A stretch of 64,000 nt of DNA, from positions 1 to 64,000 of the forward strand of contig CACECK010000002.1 in NCBI GenBank assembly GCA_902557965.1. The letters are read 5' to 3'. Positions within the stretch are counted from its first letter, which is position 1; every line of letters starts with the position of its first letter. Below the pieces are notes generated by a model. The model was not told where the DNA came from. It saw nothing but the letters and a program-made list of their open reading frames with translations, and ran no database searches. Shown here one piece after another: positions 50,023-60,367 of this stretch. The stretch is from an uncultured SAR86 cluster bacterium (GTDB lineage: Bacteria > Pseudomonadota > Gammaproteobacteria > Magnimaribacterales > D2472). The position numbers and the translations under genes are program-made.

Positions 50023-51868
50023 ATCTAATTTGCTCAGGAGAAAGTCCTGCCTCAATAAGCATTTCATCTCTTGAAGCGTGCTCTATAAATCTATCAGGTA
50101 TACCGCATAGCAATGATTTTATATGAATACCATTTTCTGAACAAAATTCTTGCACTGCACTTCCAGCACCCCCCATTACAGAGCCATCTTCAATTGAAAT
50201 AAACATGTCTGCTGATTGAAGATATTTCAATAATATTTTTTCATCAAGCGGCTTAACGAATCTCATATCAATTAGTGTTATATCTAAACTGAGCGCTACT
50301 TCCTCAGCAATATGTAAAAGAGAACCAAAATTTAGCAATATTTTATTTCTATTTGCTTCATGAATTATTCTTGCTTCTCCAATTTTTATTTCCACAAGTT
50401 TTTTTTCTACTTCAGTGTTTGGACCCGTACCTCTTGGATATCTGACTGATGCTGGTCCAGTATGATTAAATGCTGTAGTGAGCATCAGCCTTGTTTCATT
50501 TTCATCAGCTGGAGTACATATCAACATATTTGGTATACATCTTAAATACGCAATATCGTAGTTACCAGAATGTGTTGGACCATCTTCGCCCACCAAACCT
50601 GATCTATCCAATGCAAAAGTAACATTTAGATTTTGAACAGCAACGTCATGTATTAATTGGTCATAAGCTCTTTGCAAGAAAGTAGAATAAATAGCTATAA
50701 CTGGTTTTTTTCCTGCAATAGCAAGACCAGCACCAAATGTCACAGAGTGCTGTTCTGCAATAGCAACATCAAAGTATCTATTAGGAAATTTTTTACTAAA
50801 TTCTACAAGCCCTGATCCTTCACGCATTGCAGGAGTGATTGCAACAAGTTCGTTATCTTTTTCTGCCATATCAACGATCCAATCACTAAAAATATCTTGA
50901 TATTTTTTCTGTTTTGAATTTTTTTGTTTGATAGATTTTATTTTGCCAATTGCATGAAATTCAATCCTATCAGCTTCAGCTGGATCAAGTCCTGCACCTT
51001 TCTTAGTTATAACATGTAAGAATTGAGGACCATCAAATTCTTTTAAATTGGAAATAACATCATTCAATTCTTTCAAATTATGCCCATCAATTGGACCAAT
51101 GTAATTTAGTCCCAATTCTTCAAATATTGTTCCAGGTGCAACCATTGCTTTCATTTGTGTTTCAACTTTTCTAGCTAAATGATAGGCTTGAGGCAAAGGC
51201 TTTAGAAAACTTGCTCCACTTTTTTTTATTCCTTTATAGGTTTTTGAAGCCCAAATTCTTGAGAAATAATTAGACAAACCACCTACATTCTCTGAAATAG
51301 ACATGTCATTATCATTCAAAATTATTAATACGTTTGGTTTTATATGCCCGGTATGACTTAATGCCTCAAAAGCCATGCCAGCAGTCATTGCACCGTCACC
51401 AATAACAGCAACATGTTTTTTTTCTGGCTCTGACTCAGCCGAGGCAACCGCCATACCTAACAATGCACTTATTGATGTACTTGAATGCCCAACACCAAAT
51501 GAATCATATTCACTTTCTGAAATTGCTGGGAAGGGCGCTAAACCAGATTTTTTTCTTATGGTTTGGATTTCATTTTTTCTACCTGTAAGAATTTTGTGAG
51601 GATATGCTTGATGACCAACATCCCAAACTAACTTATCAAAAGGAGTTTTATATAAGTAATGCAAAATTACTGAAAGCTCTACGACGCCCAGTCCTCCACC
51701 AAGATGACCACCGCTTTGACCAACTGAATAGAGTAAATATTCTCTTAGTTCATCTGATAAGGTCTGTAATTCGTTTATAGAAAAAGATCGAAAGTCTGCA
51801 GGAAATTCTACTCTATCTAAAAGAGGAGTATTTGGTTTACTTGAAGGAATTTCTTTAAATATTTTCAA
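50000..51868 (-). CDS. dxs: 1-deoxy-D-xylulose-5-phosphate synthase
   Basis: GGHLGGGLGVVELSVILHY, AVIGDGAMTAGMAFEAL, DRSGLVGEDGPTHSG. Confidence 0.97.
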   Translation of the reverse strand: MKIFKEIPSSKPNTPLLDRVEFPADFRSFSINELQTLSDELREYLLYSVGQSGGHLGGGLGVVELSVILHYLYKTPFDKLVWDVGHQAYPHKILTGRKNEIQTIRKKSGLAPFPAISESEYDSFGVGHSSTSISALLGMAVASAESEPEKKHVAVIGDGAMTAGMAFEALSHTGHIKPNVLIILNDNDMSISENVGGLSNYFSRIWASKTYKGIKKSGASFLKPLPQAYHLARKVETQMKAMVAPGTIFEELGLNYIGPIDGHNLKELNDVISNLKEFDGPQFLHVITKKGAGLDPAEADRIEFHAIGKIKSIKQKNSKQKKYQDIFSDWIVDMAEKDNELVAITPAMREGSGLVEFSKKFPNRYFDVAIAEQHSVTFGAGLAIAGKKPVIAIYSTFLQRAYDQLIHDVAVQNLNVTFALDRSGLVGEDGPTHSGNYDIAYLRCIPNMLICTPADENETRLMLTTAFNHTGPASVRYPRGTGPNTEVEKKLVEIKIGEARIIHEANRNKILLNFGSLLHIAEEVALSLDITLIDMRFVKPLDEKILLKYLQSADMFISIEDGSVMGGAGSAVQEFCSENGIHIKSLLCGIPDRFIEHASRDEMLIEAGLSPEQIRSRIKALI

Positions 51869-51869
51869 T

Positions 51870-52739
51870 TTAAGCTTCTCTATGTGTAATATATTTTGCT
51901 AATTCTATCAGCATATTTGTACCACTAATATTGTCATCAGAAATTTCATTAACAGCGGCTTCAGTTAAACTCTCAGATTCTTTGATGGCATTATCAAGAC
52001 CAACAGTATTTACATACGTTGCTTTATTATTTTTTTCATCTGAATTAGTATTTTTCCCAAGAGTTTTTTTATCAGAAGTAACTTCTAAAATATCATCTGT
52101 AATTTGAAAAGCTAGACCAATTTTTCTGCCAAAATTATGATATTTGTCGATATATTTGTTTTTATTATTTCCAATCTGTCCGAGCATTACGGCACACTCT
52201 ATAAGCTTTCCAGTTTTTAATGAATGAATAAGTACAATTTCATCTTTTTTAGTCTCTCTGGTTTCATTTTTGATATCTAAATATTGTCCATATACCATTC
52301 CATTCTTTCCGCATGCAGAGGATAGTATGCTGATAGCTTCAACTTTCATATCTGAATTAAGATGTGCATCATTAGCGATAATTTGATATGCAAGAGCCTG
52401 AAGAGCATCCCCTGCAAGTATTGCATTCGCTTCGCCAAATTTAATGTGATTTGATTCTTTGCCTCTTCTATAGTCATCATCATCCATGGATGGAAGATCA
52501 TCATGAATTAGTGAGTATGTATGAATTAACTCTATGGAAGTTGCAAGGGTAAGCTTACTTAATGGATTCAATTGATTATTATTTTCAGCAGATGCATAAA
52601 TTAGAGCTGCTCTAATCATTTTACTTTCACTTGAAGCAGAATAATTCATAGCTTGTTCGATAGGATTAGCTTCTTCTATAACTTCAGTTATATTTTTAGA
52701 GACTAATTCTCTTACAAGAGATAAAAACTTATCGAGCAT
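51870..52739 (-). CDS. ispA: Farnesyl/geranyl diphosphate synthase
   Basis: LIHDDLPSMDDDDYRRG FARM, FQITDDILE SARM. Confidence 0.95.
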   Translation of the reverse strand: MLDKFLSLVRELVSKNITEVIEEANPIEQAMNYSASSESKMIRAALIYASAENNNQLNPLSKLTLATSIELIHTYSLIHDDLPSMDDDDYRRGKESNHIKFGEANAILAGDALQALAYQIIANDAHLNSDMKVEAISILSSACGKNGMVYGQYLDIKNETRETKKDEIVLIHSLKTGKLIECAVMLGQIGNNKNKYIDKYHNFGRKIGLAFQITDDILEVTSDKKTLGKNTNSDEKNNKATYVNTVGLDNAIKESESLTEAAVNEISDDNISGTNMLIELAKYITHREA

Positions 52740-52747
52740 AAGTTTAT

Positions 52748-52969
52748 TTAGTTATTAATTTCAGTTGAAGTACCATCATCTAAAAGCTTCTTAATTTTTA
52801 ATTCAGCTTTTTGAAGTTGTTTTTGACATTCCTTAACAAGATTAACTCCTACCTCAAAAGACTGAACAGAATCTTCAAGGCTTATATTTTCATCCTCAAG
52901 TTTAGCTACTATTGATTCAAGTTCCTTTAGAGAAGCTTCAAAATCTATTTGTTTATCTTCTTTAGACAT
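52748..52969 (-). CDS. xseB: Exodeoxyribonuclease VII small subunit
   Basis: 73 aa; FEASLKELESIVAKLEDENISLEDSVQSFEVGVNLVKECQKQLQKAE. Confidence 0.94.
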   Translation of the reverse strand: MSKEDKQIDFEASLKELESIVAKLEDENISLEDSVQSFEVGVNLVKECQKQLQKAELKIKKLLDDGTSTEINN

Positions 52970-52985
52970 ATTTTATTGTAATTTA

Positions 52986-55900
52986 TTAGTTGGTATTTGG
53001 CAGAATTTTTTTATATCTCTCTCTTAGAGCATACGGTAATGCAAGCACAGCAGGTGTAAGTATTAGAGTAATAAATGTGCTAAACCCTAGTCCCCAAACA
53101 ATTGAAACAGCAAGATTTGACCACCAGTCAACGACTCTGCTGCCAACAACAATATCACGAGAAATCACATCAACACTTATGCCCATTGCAAGAGGCATTA
53201 ATCCAAATATTGTTGTAAGTGAAGTTAAAATAATAGGCCTTAATCTTTGTTTACATGCGTTAATAATATGAATAGATTTTTCAATCTGAGGCGACTCATC
53301 TTTTAATTTATTAAAAGTATCAATCAAAACAATATTATTATTAACCACAATACCCGCAAGAGTAACAATAGAAATACCTGTCATTGTGGTACTAAATGAT
53401 TTTCCAGTAATTAAAAGTCCCAATAAAACTCCAACAAACGAAATGGTAACAGCAGAGAGGATAATAAAAGATTGATAGAAGCTATTAAATTGAGTAATTA
53501 GCATTAGCAGCATCATGAATACTGCAGTAATACCGGCTACAATAATAAAATTATTTACCTCTTCAGTTTCTTCAGCCATTCCACTAAATTGATACGTTAT
53601 TCCTGGTCCTAAATATGTTGAAGCAAGCCAATTATCTAATTCATTAATTTTTTTAGACACTTCAGATTCATCTAAAGTTCCTGCACCAAGTTCCTGAAAA
53701 TATTTTCCGTTTTTTCTATTTATTGTTTGACGATTCTCTTTTGGAACTACATTAACAAAAGAACTAACTGGTACAGTACCCTGTCTAGTTACCACATTCA
53801 GATCTCTTACGCCTGTAATTGTTCTATCTGAATCAGGAAATCTTGCTCTAATTTCAACTTCATCTTTGGCATCATCAGGCCTATATTCACCAACTTTAAA
53901 ACCATTAGTTAACATTTGAACTAGGGCGCCAACATCACTTACGCTTACTCCAAGTTGTGCAGCCTTTTGTTTATCAACTTCAACACTCCACTCCACTGAA
54001 GGATATGCTTTTGATGAAAATATATTATTAAGACCTGCCATCCCAGTCCGCATATAATTTTCAATTAATGTAACTGCAGTATTAACTTGCTCTTCTGTGT
54101 CTCCATAAACATCAAGTTCTATAGGAGAGTCAAATGATGGGCCGCCTTCATCAGCTTCAACTTCTACTGAAATACCGGGTAGATCTTTGGTTGACTCTTT
54201 CAAACGATCCATTATTTCAAAACCTGATATCTTAGTTTGAGATGGCTCTAACGTCTCAATGAAACCACCACCAATTCTATCCGCACCAGATTGCCACCAA
54301 TTTGTTCCAGAACGAAGATATACATTTTTGATGCCTTCAACTTTAAGAAATCTTTCCTCAACCTGCTCAATAATTTCTTTTGTTTCTAAAGCAGATAAAT
54401 TACCCCTAGCTTTAACAGTTATATTTGCTTGAATAGGATCCACTATTGCAAAATAAATCGTTCCCATTCCTGAAATTGAGTAACTCATTATTATGATAAG
54501 CAATACAGACACAACAGCAGTAACTGTTTCAATAGGGTTATTTACAAATCTTTTAATATATTTACCATACCACTCTGTTAATTTAACAAAGATTGATGTA
54601 TGCCCATCATCATTATTAAGGGCAGATTCCTTTTGCCCAAAATATGAACCTAAAACAGGAATCACTATTAGAGAGTAAAAGAGGGATGCCGACAATACAA
54701 AAAAAATAGTTATTGGAAGATATTTCATAAACTGGCCTGTAAAACCAGGCCAAAACATCATTGGAATAAATGCAGCCAACGTTGTTCCAGTAGAGGCTAT
54801 TATTGGATAGAACATCCTTTTTGATGCAAGGGTATAACCCTCAACTCTAGATAGACCCTCAGCAATTTTTTTGTCTGCATATTCTGTAATAACTATTGAG
54901 CCATCAATTAACATACCCATACCTAGAAGTAGACCCATCATTACAAGAAAATTAACTTCCATATCAAGACTGTATAAAATTAGATAGGTCATTAAAAAGC
55001 AAAATGGGATCGACAATCCCACAAGCATTGAAACTCTGGGACCCATACTCGCAATCACAAGCACCATAATCAAGATAACAGCAGCAATAATATTGCCGTT
55101 AAGCTCTTTCACCATAAGACTTGCATATATAGTATCGTCGTTAGAAACAACAATTTTTAAATTTTTAGGAAGTTCTTTTTCAAAGCTTAATAATCTTTCT
55201 CTTATAGCATCTGATGCATCTATAGCATTAGCACTCTCTCTTAATGAAATTTCAAGAGTTACAGCATCTTGTCCATTTACTCGTGCATAAGACGTAAAGT
55301 CTTTAAAAGTTCTCTTTATAGTAGCAATGTCTCCTAAAGTGACAATCGCATCCTTTGTAACCTTTACAGGAATTGCATAAACATCTTTAGCAGACTCAAT
55401 AATACTGGGAACTTCAATATTAAAACTTCCTCTACCAGTATCTTGATTTCCACCTGGAATAATAAGATTATTATTTGATACCGAATAATAAATATCTGAC
55501 AAAGTAACTCCATAAGACTCCATTTTTGCTTTATCAATAACACCTTCGAGAACCTCTTCAGGAGCACCAGTCATTCTAACTTCAAGAATCTGTTCAATGG
55601 GCTCAATCTGTTCTTTAAGCTCTCTAGCATAAAAAACCTTTTGTCTTACAGAGCTTCCTCCAACAATACTAATATTCATTACAGGGAAGCTTGCTTCACT
55701 ATATTCTTGAATCTGGGGATCTTCTGCCTCTAACGGTAATTGATACTTAATTTCTTCAACACCTTGTTTTACATCCACCAAAGCTTGGTCAATATCAAAG
55801 CCTACTTCAAACTCTAGAAAAACCCTTGCATAGCTTAGGTAACTTGTTGACCGAATACTTTCAACACCAGTAACAGTTTTTAGTCTATTTTCAAGAGGTC

Positions 55901-56096
55901 TTGCAATGAGTCTAGACGTATCGCCTGGTGATGCACCATCAAGAAATACAGATACTGTTATGAAAGGAAGTTGAACATTTGGTGATGCTGCAACAGGAAT
56001 TTCTTGTCTGGCATATGTACCAGCTATGATCACCATAAAGGCAACCAATAGAGTTGTTTTTGCTTTTTTTATTGCAAAGTCAATTATTTTTATCAT
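52986..56096 (-). CDS. RND-family efflux transporter, AcrB-like permease
   Basis: 1036 aa; SVFLDGASPGDTSRLIARPLE, LVMMGLLLGMGMLIDGSIVITE, GISIVTLAGIVVNNNIVLID. Confidence 0.94.
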   Translation of the reverse strand: MIKIIDFAIKKAKTTLLVAFMVIIAGTYARQEIPVAASPNVQLPFITVSVFLDGASPGDTSRLIARPLENRLKTVTGVESIRSTSYLSYARVFLEFEVGFDIDQALVDVKQGVEEIKYQLPLEAEDPQIQEYSEASFPVMNISIVGGSSVRQKVFYARELKEQIEPIEQILEVRMTGAPEEVLEGVIDKAKMESYGVTLSDIYYSVSNNNLIIPGGNQDTGRGSFNIEVPSIIESAKDVYAIPVKVTKDAIVTLGDIATIKRTFKDFTSYARVNGQDAVTLEISLRESANAIDASDAIRERLLSFEKELPKNLKIVVSNDDTIYASLMVKELNGNIIAAVILIMVLVIASMGPRVSMLVGLSIPFCFLMTYLILYSLDMEVNFLVMMGLLLGMGMLIDGSIVITEYADKKIAEGLSRVEGYTLASKRMFYPIIASTGTTLAAFIPMMFWPGFTGQFMKYLPITIFFVLSASLFYSLIVIPVLGSYFGQKESALNNDDGHTSIFVKLTEWYGKYIKRFVNNPIETVTAVVSVLLIIIMSYSISGMGTIYFAIVDPIQANITVKARGNLSALETKEIIEQVEERFLKVEGIKNVYLRSGTNWWQSGADRIGGGFIETLEPSQTKISGFEIMDRLKESTKDLPGISVEVEADEGGPSFDSPIELDVYGDTEEQVNTAVTLIENYMRTGMAGLNNIFSSKAYPSVEWSVEVDKQKAAQLGVSVSDVGALVQMLTNGFKVGEYRPDDAKDEVEIRARFPDSDRTITGVRDLNVVTRQGTVPVSSFVNVVPKENRQTINRKNGKYFQELGAGTLDESEVSKKINELDNWLASTYLGPGITYQFSGMAEETEEVNNFIIVAGITAVFMMLLMLITQFNSFYQSFIILSAVTISFVGVLLGLLITGKSFSTTMTGISIVTLAGIVVNNNIVLIDTFNKLKDESPQIEKSIHIINACKQRLRPIILTSLTTIFGLMPLAMGISVDVISRDIVVGSRVVDWWSNLAVSIVWGLGFSTFITLILTPAVLALPYALRERYKKILPNTN

Positions 56097-56971
56097 ATGG
56101 GGTTAGTAATAACCTCTTGACCATCTTCAACAAAACCTTGGCCTTGAATAATTATTTCTACATTTTCTGCAATCCCTGTTACCCATAATCCTTCTTCAGA
56201 ATCCTCTAAAATTACTATCTCTACAAAATTCGCGAGATTCCCATCAGTTACTATTCTTATACCTAATTTACCCTCATCATTTAAAAGTAAAATTGATGGA
56301 GATATTTTGTGAGCTTTTACACTATCAATCTCAATGCTTATTTCAGCTGTAAGACCGTCTTTTATCAACCCTTCAGGATTATCTATTTGTGATTCGACAC
56401 TAAAAGTTCTTGTATCAGGTGATGCACTTTTTGAAACAAAAGTTAGCTTACCCTCAATTTTTTGCCCAGTTACTAAATCAACAAATACATTTTGATTTAC
56501 ACGAACTTTATTAATATCGTATTCAGGGACGCCAGCGATTAAAGAGATCGGATTTAACTGAATTATAGTTGCACATACTTGTCCTCTTTCAAGAAAATTT
56601 CCTGGTTTTACAATCTGTTCAATGTAGCCAGAAAAAGGAGCCTTAACTTCAGTTCTATTTAGTTCCACAATACCTAAACTACATAAGACAGTATCTTTCT
56701 CAACAAAATTACCTTGTGTTGCGCCTATATTTACGACTTCACCAGAAGTTTTTGCTTTTACGTTAATCCTTTTTTCTGATTTGGTTGTGGCTTTAAGTTT
56801 AATGTAAGGCTGATATTTGGTAGCTTTACTGAGAAGGGTTTGAACACTGAATAATTCATTAGATTCTTTAATTTGTTCTGGTTCATCATTTTTAAAAAAG
56901 CCAGAGACCATCCATAAAAGAATTGGAATTAATATATACAACGATAATCTGATATTTTGTGTTAACTTCAT
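56093..56971 (-). CDS. RND efflux periplasmic adaptor (membrane fusion protein)
   Basis: 292 aa; barrel-sandwich TEVKAPFSGYIEQIVKPGNFLERGQVCATI; overlaps the RND gene. Confidence 0.88.
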   Translation of the reverse strand: MKLTQNIRLSLYILIPILLWMVSGFFKNDEPEQIKESNELFSVQTLLSKATKYQPYIKLKATTKSEKRINVKAKTSGEVVNIGATQGNFVEKDTVLCSLGIVELNRTEVKAPFSGYIEQIVKPGNFLERGQVCATIIQLNPISLIAGVPEYDINKVRVNQNVFVDLVTGQKIEGKLTFVSKSASPDTRTFSVESQIDNPEGLIKDGLTAEISIEIDSVKAHKISPSILLLNDEGKLGIRIVTDGNLANFVEIVILEDSEEGLWVTGIAENVEIIIQGQGFVEDGQEVITNPI

Positions 56972-57015
56972 ATGCTTTAAAATTTATATACCGACATTAA
57001 TTATGTTACTAGTTT

Positions 57016-57597
57016 TTATACTTTGTGCTTTTGTCTTAGCTTTTCAAATAGATCTTTGTTTAGCGGCTTTCTATTTTTAAGATTTGCATTATCTTCAATT
57101 TCAAAAATTTTTCCATTAATCGCTTCAATTTTTAGAGAATTAAAAACTTTTTTAAAGGTATTAAAATTTTCATTTGAATTTTTTTCATTTATTTGATTCC
57201 ATCCAACACTTTTACCAGCATAGTAAACGATAGGGTGAGACCAGCTATAACTTTTTCTTGGTTGATATGATTTTCTTGCTTCGATATAAGCTTCTTCAAC
57301 AGTTGGAAAGCCATCTATTTTATTGATTTCAATACATGCTTTCATTAAATCCGTTAATGTAGGAAGATAAGATTGAGTGGAAATTACATTTTCAACTGCT
57401 TCAAGAATTACATTAGGTGATTGTTCTTTCAAGCTAAGAGCCCAAAGTTTTTTACCTTCTTTTAATTTTTCATCAGTACCAAAAACCTTATAAAATTGAT
57501 AGTGATAGGCAAGCTCAAGTTTCAAAAATAAAGCATCGATTGAGGTTATAAACTCCTCTTTAGTCGAGGTTGATTTCTTTTGCCCAAGTGTTGTCAT
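57016..57597 (-). CDS. Phage lambda P-like (helicase-loader-like) protein
   Basis: ORF to 57660; start chosen at MTTLGQKK (57597; GAGA upstream). Resembles the replication protein P family: FYKVFGTDEKLKEGKKLWALSLKEQSPNVILEAVENVISTQSYLPTLTDLMKACIE and SYSWSHPIVYYAGKSVGW. Confidence 0.55.
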   Translation of the reverse strand: MTTLGQKKSTSTKEEFITSIDALFLKLELAYHYQFYKVFGTDEKLKEGKKLWALSLKEQSPNVILEAVENVISTQSYLPTLTDLMKACIEINKIDGFPTVEEAYIEARKSYQPRKSYSWSHPIVYYAGKSVGWNQINEKNSNENFNTFKKVFNSLKIEAINGKIFEIEDNANLKNRKPLNKDLFEKLRQKHKV

Positions 57598-58351
57598 TTT
57601 TTCTCGTTTTGAAGTCTTGTTTATACTTTCCTGGTTCAGAATACTTTTTATCTTCTTCATTATTGCCTATATTACTATTCAATATATGACGCCTTTTAAC
57701 ATGATCAATAAATTTTGAATTCCATGTTGTGAACGCCGCGCCTTTATCTTTCCAATAAAGAATGAATTCGCTAAGGTATTTTAACGCAGAGTCTTTTGTT
57801 ATCTCCGATAAATTTAGAATATCAAATACATCATCATCTGGATACCAGTTTTCATCAATCATATGAGGAACACTCTTATTGGAATTTGATTCTTTTGCCC
57901 ACTCACGTCTTATAAAATCAATAAAAGTTGAATTCCAATTATTTTTTTGTTGACCTCTTTCAATCCAATAAATTTTAAATTCTTTTAACTTTAAAGAAAC
58001 AAATTCTTCTGGCATTTTTGTCATTGCAATTACTTCATATGTTTCGTTTGATGGCATCCAGTTATCAGACAATGAATTAGATTCTATATTTTTTGAAGCA
58101 GACCTTACTGAGAAATTTTGTTCTTTATCATCGCCATTTACTTTAATAAATTTATATTTAACTAGTTTGTCTACTGATGACTTTATTGTTTCAGCTGAAA
58201 GATATGTAGCATTTTCTTTTATCGCATTAAAAAGATCATCGTACGAATTATTATTAAGAATATTTTTATTGTATAAATCAAGAATCACTGCGGATTCTAA
58301 TCCAAGAGTTTCAGCAACTTCTTCTGAAAAAGATATTTTTTTATCTCCCAA
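57560..58351 (-). CDS. Primosomal DnaT-like protein with two tandem DnaT-type domains
   Basis: 263 aa; N-terminal winged-helix-like region, then DNWMPSNETYEVI...LKEFKIYWIERGQQKNNWNSTFIDFIRREW and ENWYPDDDVFDIL...LSEFILYWKDKGAAFTTWNSKFIDHVKRRH. Confidence 0.6.
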   Translation of the reverse strand: MGDKKISFSEEVAETLGLESAVILDLYNKNILNNNSYDDLFNAIKENATYLSAETIKSSVDKLVKYKFIKVNGDDKEQNFSVRSASKNIESNSLSDNWMPSNETYEVIAMTKMPEEFVSLKLKEFKIYWIERGQQKNNWNSTFIDFIRREWAKESNSNKSVPHMIDENWYPDDDVFDILNLSEITKDSALKYLSEFILYWKDKGAAFTTWNSKFIDHVKRRHILNSNIGNNEEDKKYSEPGKYKQDFKTRKNDNTWAKEINLD

Positions 58352-59404
58352 CTATTTTTTACCTCTTCTTTTTTCAACTGCTGAATTAAGTTGATCAAGA
58401 CAGTTAAGAGTATCGTCCCAGCCCATGCATGCATCAGTAATGCTTTGACCATATTTGAGCTTGTCAGATATCTTCTGATTTCCTTCGTTGAGATGACTTT
58501 CTATCATAACGCCTTTGATGTTTGAATTACCATTTTGAACTTGCTTAGCAATAGATCCTACAACTGGAATTTGCTCTTTATATTTCTTTTGGCTATTTCC
58601 ATGACTGGCATCTATCATTATTGATTCATTAACTTCAGCTTCTTTTAGGGCTGTTAGCGTGCTTTCAACAGATTCTTCATTATAATTTGGAACTTTTCCA
58701 CCTCGCAAAATAATGTGCGCGTCATTGTTACCTGCAGTTTTTAACATTGCAATGTCTGCTTCTTTAGTAGCCCCAAGAAATACATGTGAATGATTAGCGG
58801 CTTGAATACCATCTATGGCTGCTTTTAAACCACCATTAGTTGCGTTTTTTATCCCAATTGGACATGACAAGCCTGAAGCTAATTCTCTGTGAATCTGACT
58901 TTCAGCTGTTCTAGCACCAATAGCCCCCCATGAAATTACATCAGTAACGTACTGTGGCGAAATTGGATCAAGAAATTCTGTGCCAGCAGGTAATCCAATA
59001 TTTGCTATATCAACTAATAATTTCCTAGCTATTTCAACACCTTTTGCAATATTGAATGTTTCGTTTATATCTGGATCATTAATTAAACCTTTCCATCCAA
59101 CAGTGGTTCGAGGCTTTTCGAAATATACCCTCATTATTAAAAGTAGATTTTGGCTATATTTTTTGCTCTCAATTGCAAGCTTTTCTGCGTACTCAATAGC
59201 ACTTTCTGGATCATGTATAGAACAAGGGCCAACTACAACAAATAGCCTGTCATCTTTATCATGCAAAATTTGACTTACTTCATTTCTTGTTCCATAAACA
59301 AGTTTTGAAATCTCTTCATTAATCGGATATTCATTAACAAGCTCGTAGGGTGCAGGAACTTTTCTACGGTCTATTATTCTTGTATTGTCTGTTGAATAGT
59401 TCAT
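58352..59404 (-). CDS. aroG: 3-deoxy-7-phosphoheptulonate (DAHP) synthase, class I
   Basis: 350 aa; VVGPCSIHDPESAIEYAEKL, RVYFEKPRTTVGWKGLINDP. Confidence 0.97.
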   Translation of the reverse strand: MNYSTDNTRIIDRRKVPAPYELVNEYPINEEISKLVYGTRNEVSQILHDKDDRLFVVVGPCSIHDPESAIEYAEKLAIESKKYSQNLLLIMRVYFEKPRTTVGWKGLINDPDINETFNIAKGVEIARKLLVDIANIGLPAGTEFLDPISPQYVTDVISWGAIGARTAESQIHRELASGLSCPIGIKNATNGGLKAAIDGIQAANHSHVFLGATKEADIAMLKTAGNNDAHIILRGGKVPNYNEESVESTLTALKEAEVNESIMIDASHGNSQKKYKEQIPVVGSIAKQVQNGNSNIKGVMIESHLNEGNQKISDKLKYGQSITDACMGWDDTLNCLDQLNSAVEKRRGKK

Positions 59405-59557
59405 TATTGAAATTATTTTAAAAATGGATATCTATTATTAAATGAAAGCACTTTAAATAGAATGTTTTTATTTAATTTTCTTTATAATTTTATTTTTGAA
59501 TAAATGCTGTATTTTAAAGAAAAACACAACATATTGTATTAAAATATATAGTTACTC

Positions 59558-59571
59558 ACACTATATAGTGT
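59558..59571. promoter_or_regulatory. Perfect palindrome just upstream of scpA start
   Basis: ACACTATATAGTGT, 14 bp, ends 5 bp before the proposed scpA ATG at 59577. Confidence 0.45.
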
Positions 59572-59576
59572 TATAT

Positions 59577-60365
59577 ATGCATAATAATATTGCTCAATTA
59601 GAACTACCCACTTTCATGGGGAAAGAGTTTGACAAGCTACCTGATGATCTATTCATTCCTCCAAATGCGCTGGAAATTTGTTTAGAAACATTTTCAGGAC
59701 CGTTGGATTTGCTCTTATATTTAATAAGAAAAGAAAATATTAATATTCTCGATCTAGATATTTCTAAAATAACTGATCAATATTTAGAATATATCGAGAT
59801 GATGGATTCTTTAAAATTTGAACTAGCTGCAGATTATTTAGTTATGGCAGTTACTTTGGCTGAAATTAAATCTAGATTGATGTTGCCAAAGGATTCATTT
59901 GATGAAGATGATGAAGATCCTAGAGCAGCACTAATAAAAAGATTGCAGGAATATCAGAGGTTCAAGACAGTTTCAGAAAAAATTGCAGTCCTGCCAATGG
60001 TGGATAGAGATATATTTATTGCATCAGCTCAAAAACCAAAAAATAAAGAAGAAAAAAAACCTGACATCAATCTTAATTCGTCAGAATTATTTGAAACAAT
60101 TAAAGAAATTCTTTCTCGACCAAACTACAAAACCAATCATTTAATTGACTTTGAAGAATTATCAACACAAGAAAGAATTCAAATTCTATTGAAATTTTTA
60201 GAGAAACAAAACATAGTAACTTTCTCAAAAACACTCAGAAAAAATGAGGGGAAAAAAGGAGTTGTGGTTACACTTCTTGCTTCACTAGAGCTTGCTAAAG
60301 ATGGCTACTTAGAATTAATACAAAATAAAAGTGATGAGCTTTTTCTTAAATCAAGAGGGATATAG
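59577..60365 (+). CDS. scpA: Segregation and condensation protein A
   Basis: Start chosen at ATG 59577; CLETFSGPLDLLLYLIRKENINILDLDISKITDQYLEYI. Confidence 0.94.
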   Translation: MHNNIAQLELPTFMGKEFDKLPDDLFIPPNALEICLETFSGPLDLLLYLIRKENINILDLDISKITDQYLEYIEMMDSLKFELAADYLVMAVTLAEIKSRLMLPKDSFDEDDEDPRAALIKRLQEYQRFKTVSEKIAVLPMVDRDIFIASAQKPKNKEEKKPDINLNSSELFETIKEILSRPNYKTNHLIDFEELSTQERIQILLKFLEKQNIVTFSKTLRKNEGKKGVVVTLLASLELAKDGYLELIQNKSDELFLKSRGI

Positions 60366-60367
60366 TT

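Noticed and set aside
52990-53271. 93-aa plus-strand ORF at the RND gene 3' end
   Set aside because: Antisense to conserved RND sequence; no RBS or domain.
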